The position numbers were made by a program, and so were the translations under genes. DNA of 26,650 bases from Candidatus Hadersleviella danica (GTDB lineage: Bacteria; Chloroflexota; Anaerolineae; Promineifilales; Promineifilaceae), in assembly GCA_016711405.1 (NCBI GenBank), contig JADJSZ010000089.1, positions 1 to 26,650 of the forward strand. The letters run 5' to 3'. A model generated the notes under the pieces. That model saw only the letters and a list, made by a program, of their open reading frames with translations, was not told where the DNA came from and made no database searches. Every line of letters starts with the position of its first letter. Position 1 is the first letter of the stretch. Of this stretch, positions 18,173 through 23,719 are shown piece by piece.

Positions 18173-18243
18173 GGGCAACCCTTGTGGTTGCCCTAGATGT
18201 TGGTTTGACCAAGGTTTGGGGGTAGGCACAAGGCCTCCCCTAC
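18169..18243. mobile_element. 75-bp MITE-like element, inverted copy B
   Basis: This is the reverse complement of the core at 16633-16707, the same length (75 bp), with ends GTAGGGG and CCCCTAC and the same two internal hairpins. It differs at a few positions around the central spacer. Its first bases provide the TAG stop of fumarase. Confidence 0.85.
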
Positions 18244-18272
18244 AAAGTCCAACCACTTGTAACCCATACCCC

Positions 18273-19343
18273 ATGCCCTCCATTCCCCACCTCCGGCTGG
18301 CCAGCCAGCAAATTGCCCAGCGCCGTTACACCACCCCGCGAGAGGTGGTGGCGGCGTTGGGAGCCATCCAAGCCCAAGATTATGCGGGGGCTTTGTGGTC
18401 TATTGGGTTGCGCTTGGCGGAGCCAACCAGCGAAACGGCCGTGGCGCAAGCCATCGCCGAGCGGCAGATTGTGCGCACTTGGCCGATGCGCGGCACGCTC
18501 CATTTTGTCGCGGCCGAAGATGTCCATTGGCTGTTGGCTCTGCTGGCACCGCGCAACATAGCCGCAATGGCGGGGCGGCACAAGCAGTTGGAGCTGGATG
18601 ACACGCTATTGGCGCGGTGTGGGGGGATTTTTGAGGAGGCGTTGCAGGGGGGGCAAGCCCGCACGCGGGCGGAGATGTATGCGCTTTTGGAGGAAAAGGG
18701 GGTCTCGGCCGCTGGGCAACGGGGGTATCACATTTTGGCGTGGTGCGCCCAGAAGAGGATTCTCTGCTTTGGGCCGCAGGGGGGCAATGAGCAGACGTTT
18801 GTCTTGCTGGCGGAGTGGGTTCCGCCCACGGCCGCGCCATTGCCCCGCGAGGTGGCTTTGGGGCAGATTGCTTTGCGTTATTTTACAGGCCACGGCCCCG
18901 CCACGTTGCTCGATTTTGCGGGCTGGACGGGGTTAGCGATGGGCGAGGCGCGGGCGGGGCTGGCTTCGGTGGCGGAGCAATTGGCGCAGATGGTGGTGGA
19001 GGGGCAGACGCATTGGTTGGCGGCGGGGGCGCAGGAGGGGGGCACGGCCGCACATTATCTTTTGCCGGGCTTTGATGAGTATATTTTGGGCTATAAGGCG
19101 CGGGGAGCGGTGCTGGCCGCTGAGCATAGCCAAGCGATTGTGCCGGGGGGGAATGGGGTGTTTCGGCCGACGATGATTGCGGATGGGCAGGTGGTGGGGG
19201 TGTGGAAGCGGACGGTGAAGCGGGGGCCGGTGGTGGTGGAGTTGGCTCCGTTTGGGGCGGTGGGGGTGGATGGGTGGCGGGAGAGGGTGGGGGAGTACGG
19301 CCGTTTCTTGGGGTTGGAAGGGGTGGTGAGTGATAAGGATTAG
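18273..19343 (+). CDS. AlkZ-like winged-helix DNA glycosylase (HTH_42 family)
   Basis: A 356-residue member of the winged-helix family that includes AlkZ/YcaQ-type DNA glycosylases, which remove bulky or cross-linked alkylated bases. The catalytic Q-x-Q motif is visible as AIQAQDY (Gln33 and Gln35), the version linked to AlkZ-type enzymes. The conserved TWPMRGTLHFV block (about 90-100) and the C-terminal LLPGFDEYILGYK segment also fit. The start at ATG 18273 is chosen because upstream codons lie in mobile-repeat DNA. It stands alone, 100 bp after fumarase. No natural-product cluster or resistance gene is near, so housekeeping alkylation repair is more likely than self-resistance. Winged-helix proteins of this group are often annotated only as DNA-binding. 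Confidence 0.85.
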   Translation: MPSIPHLRLASQQIAQRRYTTPREVVAALGAIQAQDYAGALWSIGLRLAEPTSETAVAQAIAERQIVRTWPMRGTLHFVAAEDVHWLLALLAPRNIAAMAGRHKQLELDDTLLARCGGIFEEALQGGQARTRAEMYALLEEKGVSAAGQRGYHILAWCAQKRILCFGPQGGNEQTFVLLAEWVPPTAAPLPREVALGQIALRYFTGHGPATLLDFAGWTGLAMGEARAGLASVAEQLAQMVVEGQTHWLAAGAQEGGTAAHYLLPGFDEYILGYKARGAVLAAEHSQAIVPGGNGVFRPTMIADGQVVGVWKRTVKRGPVVVELAPFGAVGVDGWRERVGEYGRFLGLEGVVSDKD

Positions 19344-19364
19344 CACGAATAAGGTGAACAAACT

Positions 19365-19445
19365 TCTTTTTTTAACGCAAAGTCGCCAAGGTGCAAAGAC
19401 GCAAAGGGTTCAGGAGCATCTTTGCGTCCTTTGCGTCTTTGCGCC
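19365..19445. repeat. Palindromic element of CGCAAAG units (copy E)
   Basis: The left arm TTTTTAACGCAAAG plus CGCAAAG units and the right arm CTTTGCGTCCTTTGCGTCTT surround a centre GGTTCAGGAG. That centre is the reverse complement of the centre of the copy at 15949-16047, so the two are inverted copies of one element family. It follows the AlkZ-like gene by about 20 bp and could act as its transcript end. Confidence 0.85.
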
Positions 19446-19484
19446 TGCTACCGTTTCTAAAAGCGAAGGGAATGATGGGAAGTG

Positions 19485-19517
19485 AAACGGCCGCTCTAAA
19501 AAGAGCGGCCGTTTTGT
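19485..19517 (+). terminator. Hairpin terminator with CGGCCG stem
   Basis: A 13-bp stem AAACGGCCGCTCT / AGAGCGGCCGTTT has a short A-rich loop and a TTTTG tail. It probably ends transcription from the AlkZ-like gene. A sister hairpin with nearly the same stem is at 21001-21030. Confidence 0.82.
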
Positions 19518-19548
19518 TTGGGGGCTTTCCAATGGTCAGAATCATCTT

Positions 19549-19704
19549 GTAGGGGCGAGAAGGCGGCGCATGACGCCAGTGCAAAACCCAAAACGCCCTC
19601 TCGCCGCCTCCTCGCCCACGGTGTTTGCCGCGCCACGGGCGAGGAGGCGCGGAACTACCCCCACAGGTTGCCATTAAATCCTTCCCGCGCCTTCTCGCCC
19701 CTAC
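19549..19704. mobile_element. MITE-like element with GTAGGGGCGAGAAGGCG ends
   Basis: A 156-bp non-coding element with perfect 17-bp terminal inverted repeats GTAGGGGCGAGAAGGCG. It also has an internal inverted pair around GCCTCCTCGCCC / GGGCGAGGAGGC. The terminal GTAGGGG is shared with the 75-bp elements flanking fumarase, so all may use the same transposase. Confidence 0.82.
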
Positions 19705-19772
19705 CCCATGACGTTGGAAAAGCCCTGTTTGGGCGGGGAGGAGATAGACAGAGGGGCGGCGGCTATGCTAAA

Positions 19773-20015
19773 ATGGCCTCAAACAAGAGAAGTAATCATA
19801 AAGGAACTAGAAGTAATAGTAGAGGAGCTAGAAGTAATTGTAAAAGAGCTAGAAGTAATAATAAAGGATTAGGAAGTAATCATAAAGGAGCTAGAAGTAA
19901 TCGTAAAGTAATTAGAAGTAATGATAAAGTGGCTAGAAGTAATTATAGAGGAGCTAGAAGTAATGGTAAAGAAGCAATGATTTTAAATTTAACTAAGCAA
20001 ACTGATTCAATGTAA
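19773..20015 (+). CDS. Small basic heptapeptide-repeat protein (putative)
   Basis: An 80-residue open frame beginning MASNK and ending TDSM. Residues 6-68 are nine tandem heptapeptides of the form R-S-N-x-K-G-A. R is replaced by G once, S and N never vary, the fifth position is always K or R, and the last two vary mildly. Position x is H, S, C, N, H, R, D, Y, G in order, always an NRT codon. The protein would be strongly basic and disordered. No clear Shine-Dalgarno precedes the ATG at 19773. A second frame starting at ATG 19765 reads the same repeats as E-V-I-I/V-K-E-L, a heptad typical of a coiled coil, but meets stops in units 4 and 6. Which frame, if any, is translated cannot be decided here. 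The gene is AT-rich, unlike its surroundings. Confidence 0.45.
   Translation: MASNKRSNHKGTRSNSRGARSNCKRARSNNKGLGSNHKGARSNRKVIRSNDKVARSNYRGARSNGKEAMILNLTKQTDSM
19788..19976. repeat. Nine 21-bp tandem repeats with a hypervariable dinucleotide
   Basis: There are nine adjoining 21-bp units. GAAGTAAT is invariant in all nine and is preceded by A in eight of them with one G at the unit start. It is followed by N-R-T, then A-R-A, then a six-base part close to GGAGCT. The two bases N and R take all eight possible combinations (CA, AG, TG, AA, CG, GA, TA, GG), with CA twice. Many units contain AAAGGAG or GAGGAG, which resembles a Shine-Dalgarno. It lies in an AT-rich island within GC-rich DNA, 208 bp before the next gene. 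Confidence 0.95.
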
Positions 20016-20183
20016 ATTAATTTGGTTAATTAAATAAATAAAAACCAAGATAAGCATATAAAGATGTAAAGAATGTAAAAAATTATATTTTTTTGTTTTT
20101 GAACCAGAGATATTTTTAATCACACAAGAGCAAAAAGAACTTGTTACTTTTTATTTGTATAGCGTTTCAAGGAGATTTGAACG
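20016..20183. other. AT-rich leader between repeat array and helical-protein gene
   Basis: About 170 bases of very AT-rich DNA without a convincing open frame. It contains TTAATTTGGTTAATTAAATAAATAAA and T runs near 20090-20100. It ends in an AAGGAGA Shine-Dalgarno at 20169-20175, placed 8 bases before the ATG at 20184. The promoter of the following gene is probably here, but no clear -35/-10 pair was identified. Confidence 0.6.
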
Positions 20184-20840
20184 ATGGCTAATTCAAAAAA
20201 AAGTGTTGCCCAACGCTTGTTTGTGGCGGAAATGGCGATTAAGGGGACGTTGAACAACCCGAGTATTCTGGCGGCCGTGTCCCCCTTTGGGTATGGCCAA
20301 GCGCGGATGGAGGAGGGGTTGGCTTTGTATCGCGAAGCGCAATTGTTGACTGAGTTGAAGAACAAAGCGTATGGGGAGCAAATGGGGGCGACAACGACGG
20401 TGAAACGGACGCGGGAGGAAGCGGCCGTGGCCTATATGGCCGCGCTCAAAATTGCCCGCGTGGTCTTTGCGGGGGATGAATCGGCGCAGAATGCGTTGGG
20501 TTTGGAGGGGCCGCGCAAGAAGTCGCTGAGTGGCTGGCTGGACCAAGCGCGTCGCTTTTACAACAATGTGCTCCGCACGCCTGAGTTTTTGGCGGTGATG
20601 ACAGCGTATAACTACCCGCAGGCGAAGCTAACGGCCGAGGTGGCCTTGGTGGAGGGGGTGTGGGTGAAGAGCGAGTTGCAGGATAAGGAGCGGGGGGAGG
20701 CGCAACGGGCGACGAAGATGCGCAATGTGAAGTTGGCCGCTTTGGATAAGTGGGTGGCGGATTATAAGAAGGTGGCGGAGGTAGCGTTGGCGGCTTCCCC
20801 GCAGGATTTGGAGCAGTTGGGCTGGTTGGTGCGGTCGTAG
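20184..20840 (+). CDS. Uncharacterised helical protein, 218 aa
   Basis: A 218-residue protein with no signal peptide, membrane segment or recognised catalytic motif. It looks all-helical and repeats Ala/Glu/Lys-rich helices: TREEAAVAYMAALKIARVVF at about 75-95, a GWLDQARRFYNNVL segment near 120, and a C-terminal block ALDKWVADYKKVAEVALAASPQDLEQLGWLVRS. The C-terminal block resembles a family of unnamed proteins that I recall from Bacteroidota and other phyla (ALDxWxxDFxxIARIAL...PQxLExLGIxxRS). The start is supported by AAGGAGA 8 bases upstream, and the coding region has the normal GC-rich composition despite its AT-rich leader. The repeat array directly upstream on the same strand may be a partner. 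Function unknown. Confidence 0.85.
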   Translation: MANSKKSVAQRLFVAEMAIKGTLNNPSILAAVSPFGYGQARMEEGLALYREAQLLTELKNKAYGEQMGATTTVKRTREEAAVAYMAALKIARVVFAGDESAQNALGLEGPRKKSLSGWLDQARRFYNNVLRTPEFLAVMTAYNYPQAKLTAEVALVEGVWVKSELQDKERGEAQRATKMRNVKLAALDKWVADYKKVAEVALAASPQDLEQLGWLVRS

Positions 20841-21000
20841 GATTGGGGGAATAAAAGCGAAGGTGAACAGAAAGGGGTGGGGCGGGGGGGTGTGGGCAAC
20901 GCCTTTCCTCTAAACTCTGCCTTACTGGTGCTGAGGGTGGGGTCGGAGTCGCGCCGAAAGGTGGCGGCTTTTAGATGAGCAAGGAATGAGGGGGAAATGA

Positions 21001-21030
21001 AACGGCCGCTCCGTGAGGGGAGCGGCCGTT
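21001..21030. terminator. Bidirectional hairpin terminator with CGGCCG stem
   Basis: A 12-bp stem AACGGCCGCTCC / GGAGCGGCCGTT with a 6-base loop lies between two convergent genes, the helical protein (+) and the toxin (-). The T tail is better on the minus strand (TTTCATTTCC). The stem is nearly identical to that at 19485-19517. The 160 bases before it, from 20841, hold no feature that I can identify. Confidence 0.75.
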
Positions 21031-21050
21031 GATGTGACATTATTCGCCAA

Positions 21051-21305
21051 TCAATCCCGATAAACTTCTCGCCGATGCTTGACGCGATAAATGATGACTC
21101 GTTCAGTCATATCATCTATCTCGTACAAGATGCGATAATCCCCAACCCGCACCCGATACCCCGTCTCGCCCTTTAATTGAATTGACCCTGCGGGTCTGGG
21201 GTTTTGCGCCAGTCCCTCAATGCTCTTCTGAATACGCAAAAAGTGGGGTGGAGGAATTTGCAAAATCTGCTTGCGAGCTTGGTTGCGAATTTCAAGGCGA
21301 TACAT
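21051..21305 (-). CDS. RelE/ParE-superfamily toxin
   Basis: An 84-residue RelE/ParE-fold toxin. The hallmark is the C-terminal pattern LKGETGYRVRVGDYRILYEIDD...VIIYRVKHRREVYRD, with Arg, Tyr and His/Arg residues typical of RelE-type mRNA interferases. The N-terminal helices contain ARKQILQIPPPHFLRIQKSI. Its start overlaps the 3' end of the antitoxin gene by 14 bases, so the two are translationally coupled. It would cut mRNA at the ribosome if RelE-like; a ParE (gyrase) activity cannot be ruled out from sequence. Confidence 0.9.
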   Translation of the reverse strand: MYRLEIRNQARKQILQIPPPHFLRIQKSIEGLAQNPRPAGSIQLKGETGYRVRVGDYRILYEIDDMTERVIIYRVKHRREVYRD

Positions 21306-21531
21306 CAGCTTTTAGCCCATGCAAGGTTTGATACTCTGCCAGCACCGTTTCCCAAGCAAACGTTTCCTCCTGCTCCTGCTGTGCCTGTGCAATCTCCGCC
21401 ATATCCTCAAGGTCTTCAATAAGCCGTTGCAAGGCATTCCATGTGGCAATATCCATTTGCACGGCCGTTTGTTGCCCCTGCTGGTCCACCACAAATTGCA
21501 CTGTCTGCATAAGCTCAGCAATACTCATCAT
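21292..21531 (-). CDS. Antitoxin of the RelE/ParE pair (Phd/YefM-like)
   Basis: A 79-residue acidic protein. The N-terminal half (MSIAELMQTVQFVVDQQGQQTAVQMDIATWNALQRLIEDLEDM) resembles the DNA-binding part of Phd/YefM-like antitoxins; the C-terminal half is Glu/Gln-rich, as expected for the toxin-neutralising tail. GGAGG lies 3-8 bases before the two alternative ATGs (21531 and 21528). Antitoxin-first order and the 14-bp overlap with the toxin are typical of an autoregulated operon. Confidence 0.85.
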   Translation of the reverse strand: MMSIAELMQTVQFVVDQQGQQTAVQMDIATWNALQRLIEDLEDMAEIAQAQQEQEETFAWETVLAEYQTLHGLKADVSP

Positions 21532-21619
21532 ACACCTCCAAGACTTGGGTCATTTGCCAAACAATGACCAAAGTATACACCATCCCCCTCTATACTTTTC
21601 ACGGTTATGATCTGGTGTT

Positions 21620-21679
21620 TTGTTTATTGGTGTATTGGTTTATTGGTGTATTTTAATACACCAATACACCAATAAACTT
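21620..21679. repeat. Octamer repeat hairpin (TTTATTGG / TGTATTGG)
   Basis: Alternating TTTATTGG and TGTATTGG octamers on the left are mirrored by CCAATACA/CCAATAAA on the right, meeting at TTTTAA. It lies between the end of the ABC exporter operon and the start of the antitoxin, both on the minus strand, so it probably terminates the exporter transcript. Confidence 0.85.
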
Positions 21680-21701
21680 ATACACCACTACGCCTACCCG
21701 C

Positions 21702-22883
21702 TTACCCAATCAACGCAATCTGCTCCCGATTGTACAGCCGAATCGAAGCCGCTAGGGCGACGACCGCCACCAACAGCGTCACCCCCACCGAGATGGCCAC
21801 CCCCCCCACGGTCACTGGTTCGCCGCGCATCACCTGCCCCACCAAAAACACCTGCCCAATCGTGGGCACATAGTTCATCCACGCGGCCGATTGAATGGGC
21901 AGGACGGCCAGAAACAGGGCGGGCATAAAGCCAATCATGGACAAAATCTGCGTGTACGTCTGCGCCTCCTTCACATTGCGGGCATACGAGGCGATGAGCA
22001 TTTGCAGAGCCACGGCCATGAACACGACGGGAGCCACAATCAACACGGCCGTCACCACCCTCCCCGGCGCGACATTCAACTGAATCTGCGTCAAATCTTG
22101 AATGAAGGGCACGCCCAACAAAAATAGGAATAGCCCCGTGGCTAACAGCGTGGCCACGGCCGTAAACGTCAGCGCGGTGAGGTATTTGCTGACGACAAAC
22201 ACCCAGCGCGGAAGCGGATTGAGCAAGAGCGGCTCCAGCGATTCCCGCTCCCGCTCCCCAGCGGTCATATCAATGACCATGTAGAAGCCGCCCATAAACG
22301 CGGCCGTGAACATGATGACGGGCAGTAAATCCAGCATGGTTCCCGCCGCGCCCAGCTCCTGCGGGGCCACATCCACGGCCGAAATCTGGAGCGGCAGAAT
22401 GAGCGTGGGGCTGACCCCGCGTGCCAGCAGGCGCAACACGGCCGTGCGCTGGCCATACGCCTCCAACAACTGTTCCGTGCGCCGCACCAGCACCGAAGCG
22501 CCGTTGTTCGACGCATCGCGCATGACCTGCACGGGCGCGGGTAGCCCGGCCGAGAACGCCTCCTCATAGCCCTCTTCAATCACCAACACCACATCCAATT
22601 CGCCCGAGAGCAACCCTTGTTCGGGGTTGTCGGGCGCGGGCAGAATCTCCACATTTTGTTGCGCCAAAAACGCAATCAGATTGGGCGCGTTTTCCGCGCC
22701 AATCACGTGCAGTTCCAACGTCTGCTCCGCCTGTTCGGAGAAGGCACTGTTGAGAAAGCCGAACAAAATCACATACAAAATCGGGTTGAGCAGGACGCTG
22801 AGCAGGGCATTAAACACCGAGCGCCTGTCGCGCAGGTTGTCGGTCAATTCTTTGCGGGCAATGACCCAAATGGTAGACCACAT
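21702..22883 (-). CDS. ABC-2 type exporter permease (NatB-like)
   Basis: A 393-residue membrane subunit of an ABC-2 exporter. One N-terminal membrane segment (about 22-45, following the ARKELTDNLRDRRS cytoplasmic start) is followed by a large extracytoplasmic domain (about 50-180) and five or so membrane segments from about 185 to 385. The AGERERESLEPLLLNPLPRW loop between segments is typical of NatB-type permeases. The ATG overlaps the TAA stop of the ATPase gene by one base (TAATG), a sign of coupled translation. The substrate is unknown; NatAB of Bacillus exports sodium, but many relatives do not. Confidence 0.9.
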   Translation of the reverse strand: MWSTIWVIARKELTDNLRDRRSVFNALLSVLLNPILYVILFGFLNSAFSEQAEQTLELHVIGAENAPNLIAFLAQQNVEILPAPDNPEQGLLSGELDVVLVIEEGYEEAFSAGLPAPVQVMRDASNNGASVLVRRTEQLLEAYGQRTAVLRLLARGVSPTLILPLQISAVDVAPQELGAAGTMLDLLPVIMFTAAFMGGFYMVIDMTAGERERESLEPLLLNPLPRWVFVVSKYLTALTFTAVATLLATGLFLFLLGVPFIQDLTQIQLNVAPGRVVTAVLIVAPVVFMAVALQMLIASYARNVKEAQTYTQILSMIGFMPALFLAVLPIQSAAWMNYVPTIGQVFLVGQVMRGEPVTVGGVAISVGVTLLVAVVALAASIRLYNREQIALIG

Positions 22884-23614
22884 TATTCTAAACCCTCCCC
22901 TGTGCCAATGATGGACACAAACGCATCTTCTAAATCTGGCTTATTGGTTTGCTGGCGCAATTCGTCGGGCGAGCCTTGCGCCACGACACGGCCGTCGGCG
23001 ATGATGACAATGTTGTCGCACAACGAAGCCACTTCTTGCATGATGTGGCTGGAAAACAGCACCGTATGCCCCTCCTCGCGCAGTTGGCGGATGATGCCGC
23101 GCATGGTGCGCGTGCTCATCACATCCAGCCCCATCGTCGGCTCATCCAACATCACGTTGGCTGGGTTGTGTACCAGCGAGCGGGCGATGGCGACTTTCAC
23201 TTTCTGCCCCGTGGAAAAGCCCTCTGTCACCCGGTCGGCGATGTCGTTCATCTCCAACAAGTTGATGAGGTAATTGATGCGGTCATCTAGCTTTGCGCCC
23301 GATAGGCCGTGCAAACGGCCGTAGTAGGCGATATTTTCGCGGCTGGTCAGCCGCTGGTACAGGCCGCGCTTGTCGGGCAATGTGCCCAGCCGCTGTTGGG
23401 CGGCCACGCGGTTCTTTTGCACATGAATGTCGTCAATGTGCGCCGTGCCACTGTCGGGGTCTAAAATGCCCGTAATCATGCGCATGGTGGTGGATTTGCC
23501 CGCCCCGTTGGGGCCGAGCAGGCCGGTGATACGGCCGTTGGGCGCGGTAAACGACACATCTTTCACCGCCAGTACCGCCCCGAATGTTTTCGATAGATTG
23601 GTCACTTGAATCAT
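22883..23614 (-). CDS. ABC exporter ATP-binding protein (NatA-like)
   Basis: A 243-residue ABC ATPase. Walker A is GPNGAGKST (about 34-42), the signature is FSTGQKVKVAIARSL (the NatA-like variant of LSGGQ), Walker B is NVMLDEPTMGLD with the catalytic Glu, and the switch His is in FSSHIMQE. An AGGAG Shine-Dalgarno lies 8 bases upstream of the ATG. It pairs with the permease directly downstream. The short C-terminal extension (KPDLEDAFVSII) is standard for this subfamily. Confidence 0.95.
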   Translation of the reverse strand: MIQVTNLSKTFGAVLAVKDVSFTAPNGRITGLLGPNGAGKSTTMRMITGILDPDSGTAHIDDIHVQKNRVAAQQRLGTLPDKRGLYQRLTSRENIAYYGRLHGLSGAKLDDRINYLINLLEMNDIADRVTEGFSTGQKVKVAIARSLVHNPANVMLDEPTMGLDVMSTRTMRGIIRQLREEGHTVLFSSHIMQEVASLCDNIVIIADGRVVAQGSPDELRQQTNKPDLEDAFVSIIGTGEGLE

Positions 23615-23632
23615 CTTACTTCTCCTGAAATG

Positions 23633-23708
23633 GAAAGTACGAAGGACGAAGTACGAAGTACGAAACGCTCGCGAAATATCGTACTTCGTAATTCGTAATT
23701 CGTAATTC
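23633..23708. repeat. Heptamer hairpin repeat (TACGAAG / TTCGTAA)
   Basis: TACGAAG/GACGAAG heptamers followed by TTCGTAC/TTCGTAA heptamers form a stem around a GCTCGCGAAAT centre. It is the same element type as 11623-11690 and occupies the gap between the peptidase and the ABC ATPase genes. Confidence 0.85.
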
Positions 23709-23719
23709 TTCCTTTTTCC

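Noticed and set aside
16760..18283. Minus-strand 507-codon open frame across fumarase
   Set aside because: It is antisense to fumC and its ends lie in repeat DNA.
19788..19976. CRISPR array
   Set aside because: The units adjoin with no spacers and differ only at two fixed bases; no cas gene is present.
19788..20015. Variable region of a diversity-generating retroelement
   Set aside because: There is no reverse transcriptase, template repeat or accessory gene in the window. The second variable base is only A or G, unlike adenine-directed mutagenesis, which gives any base.
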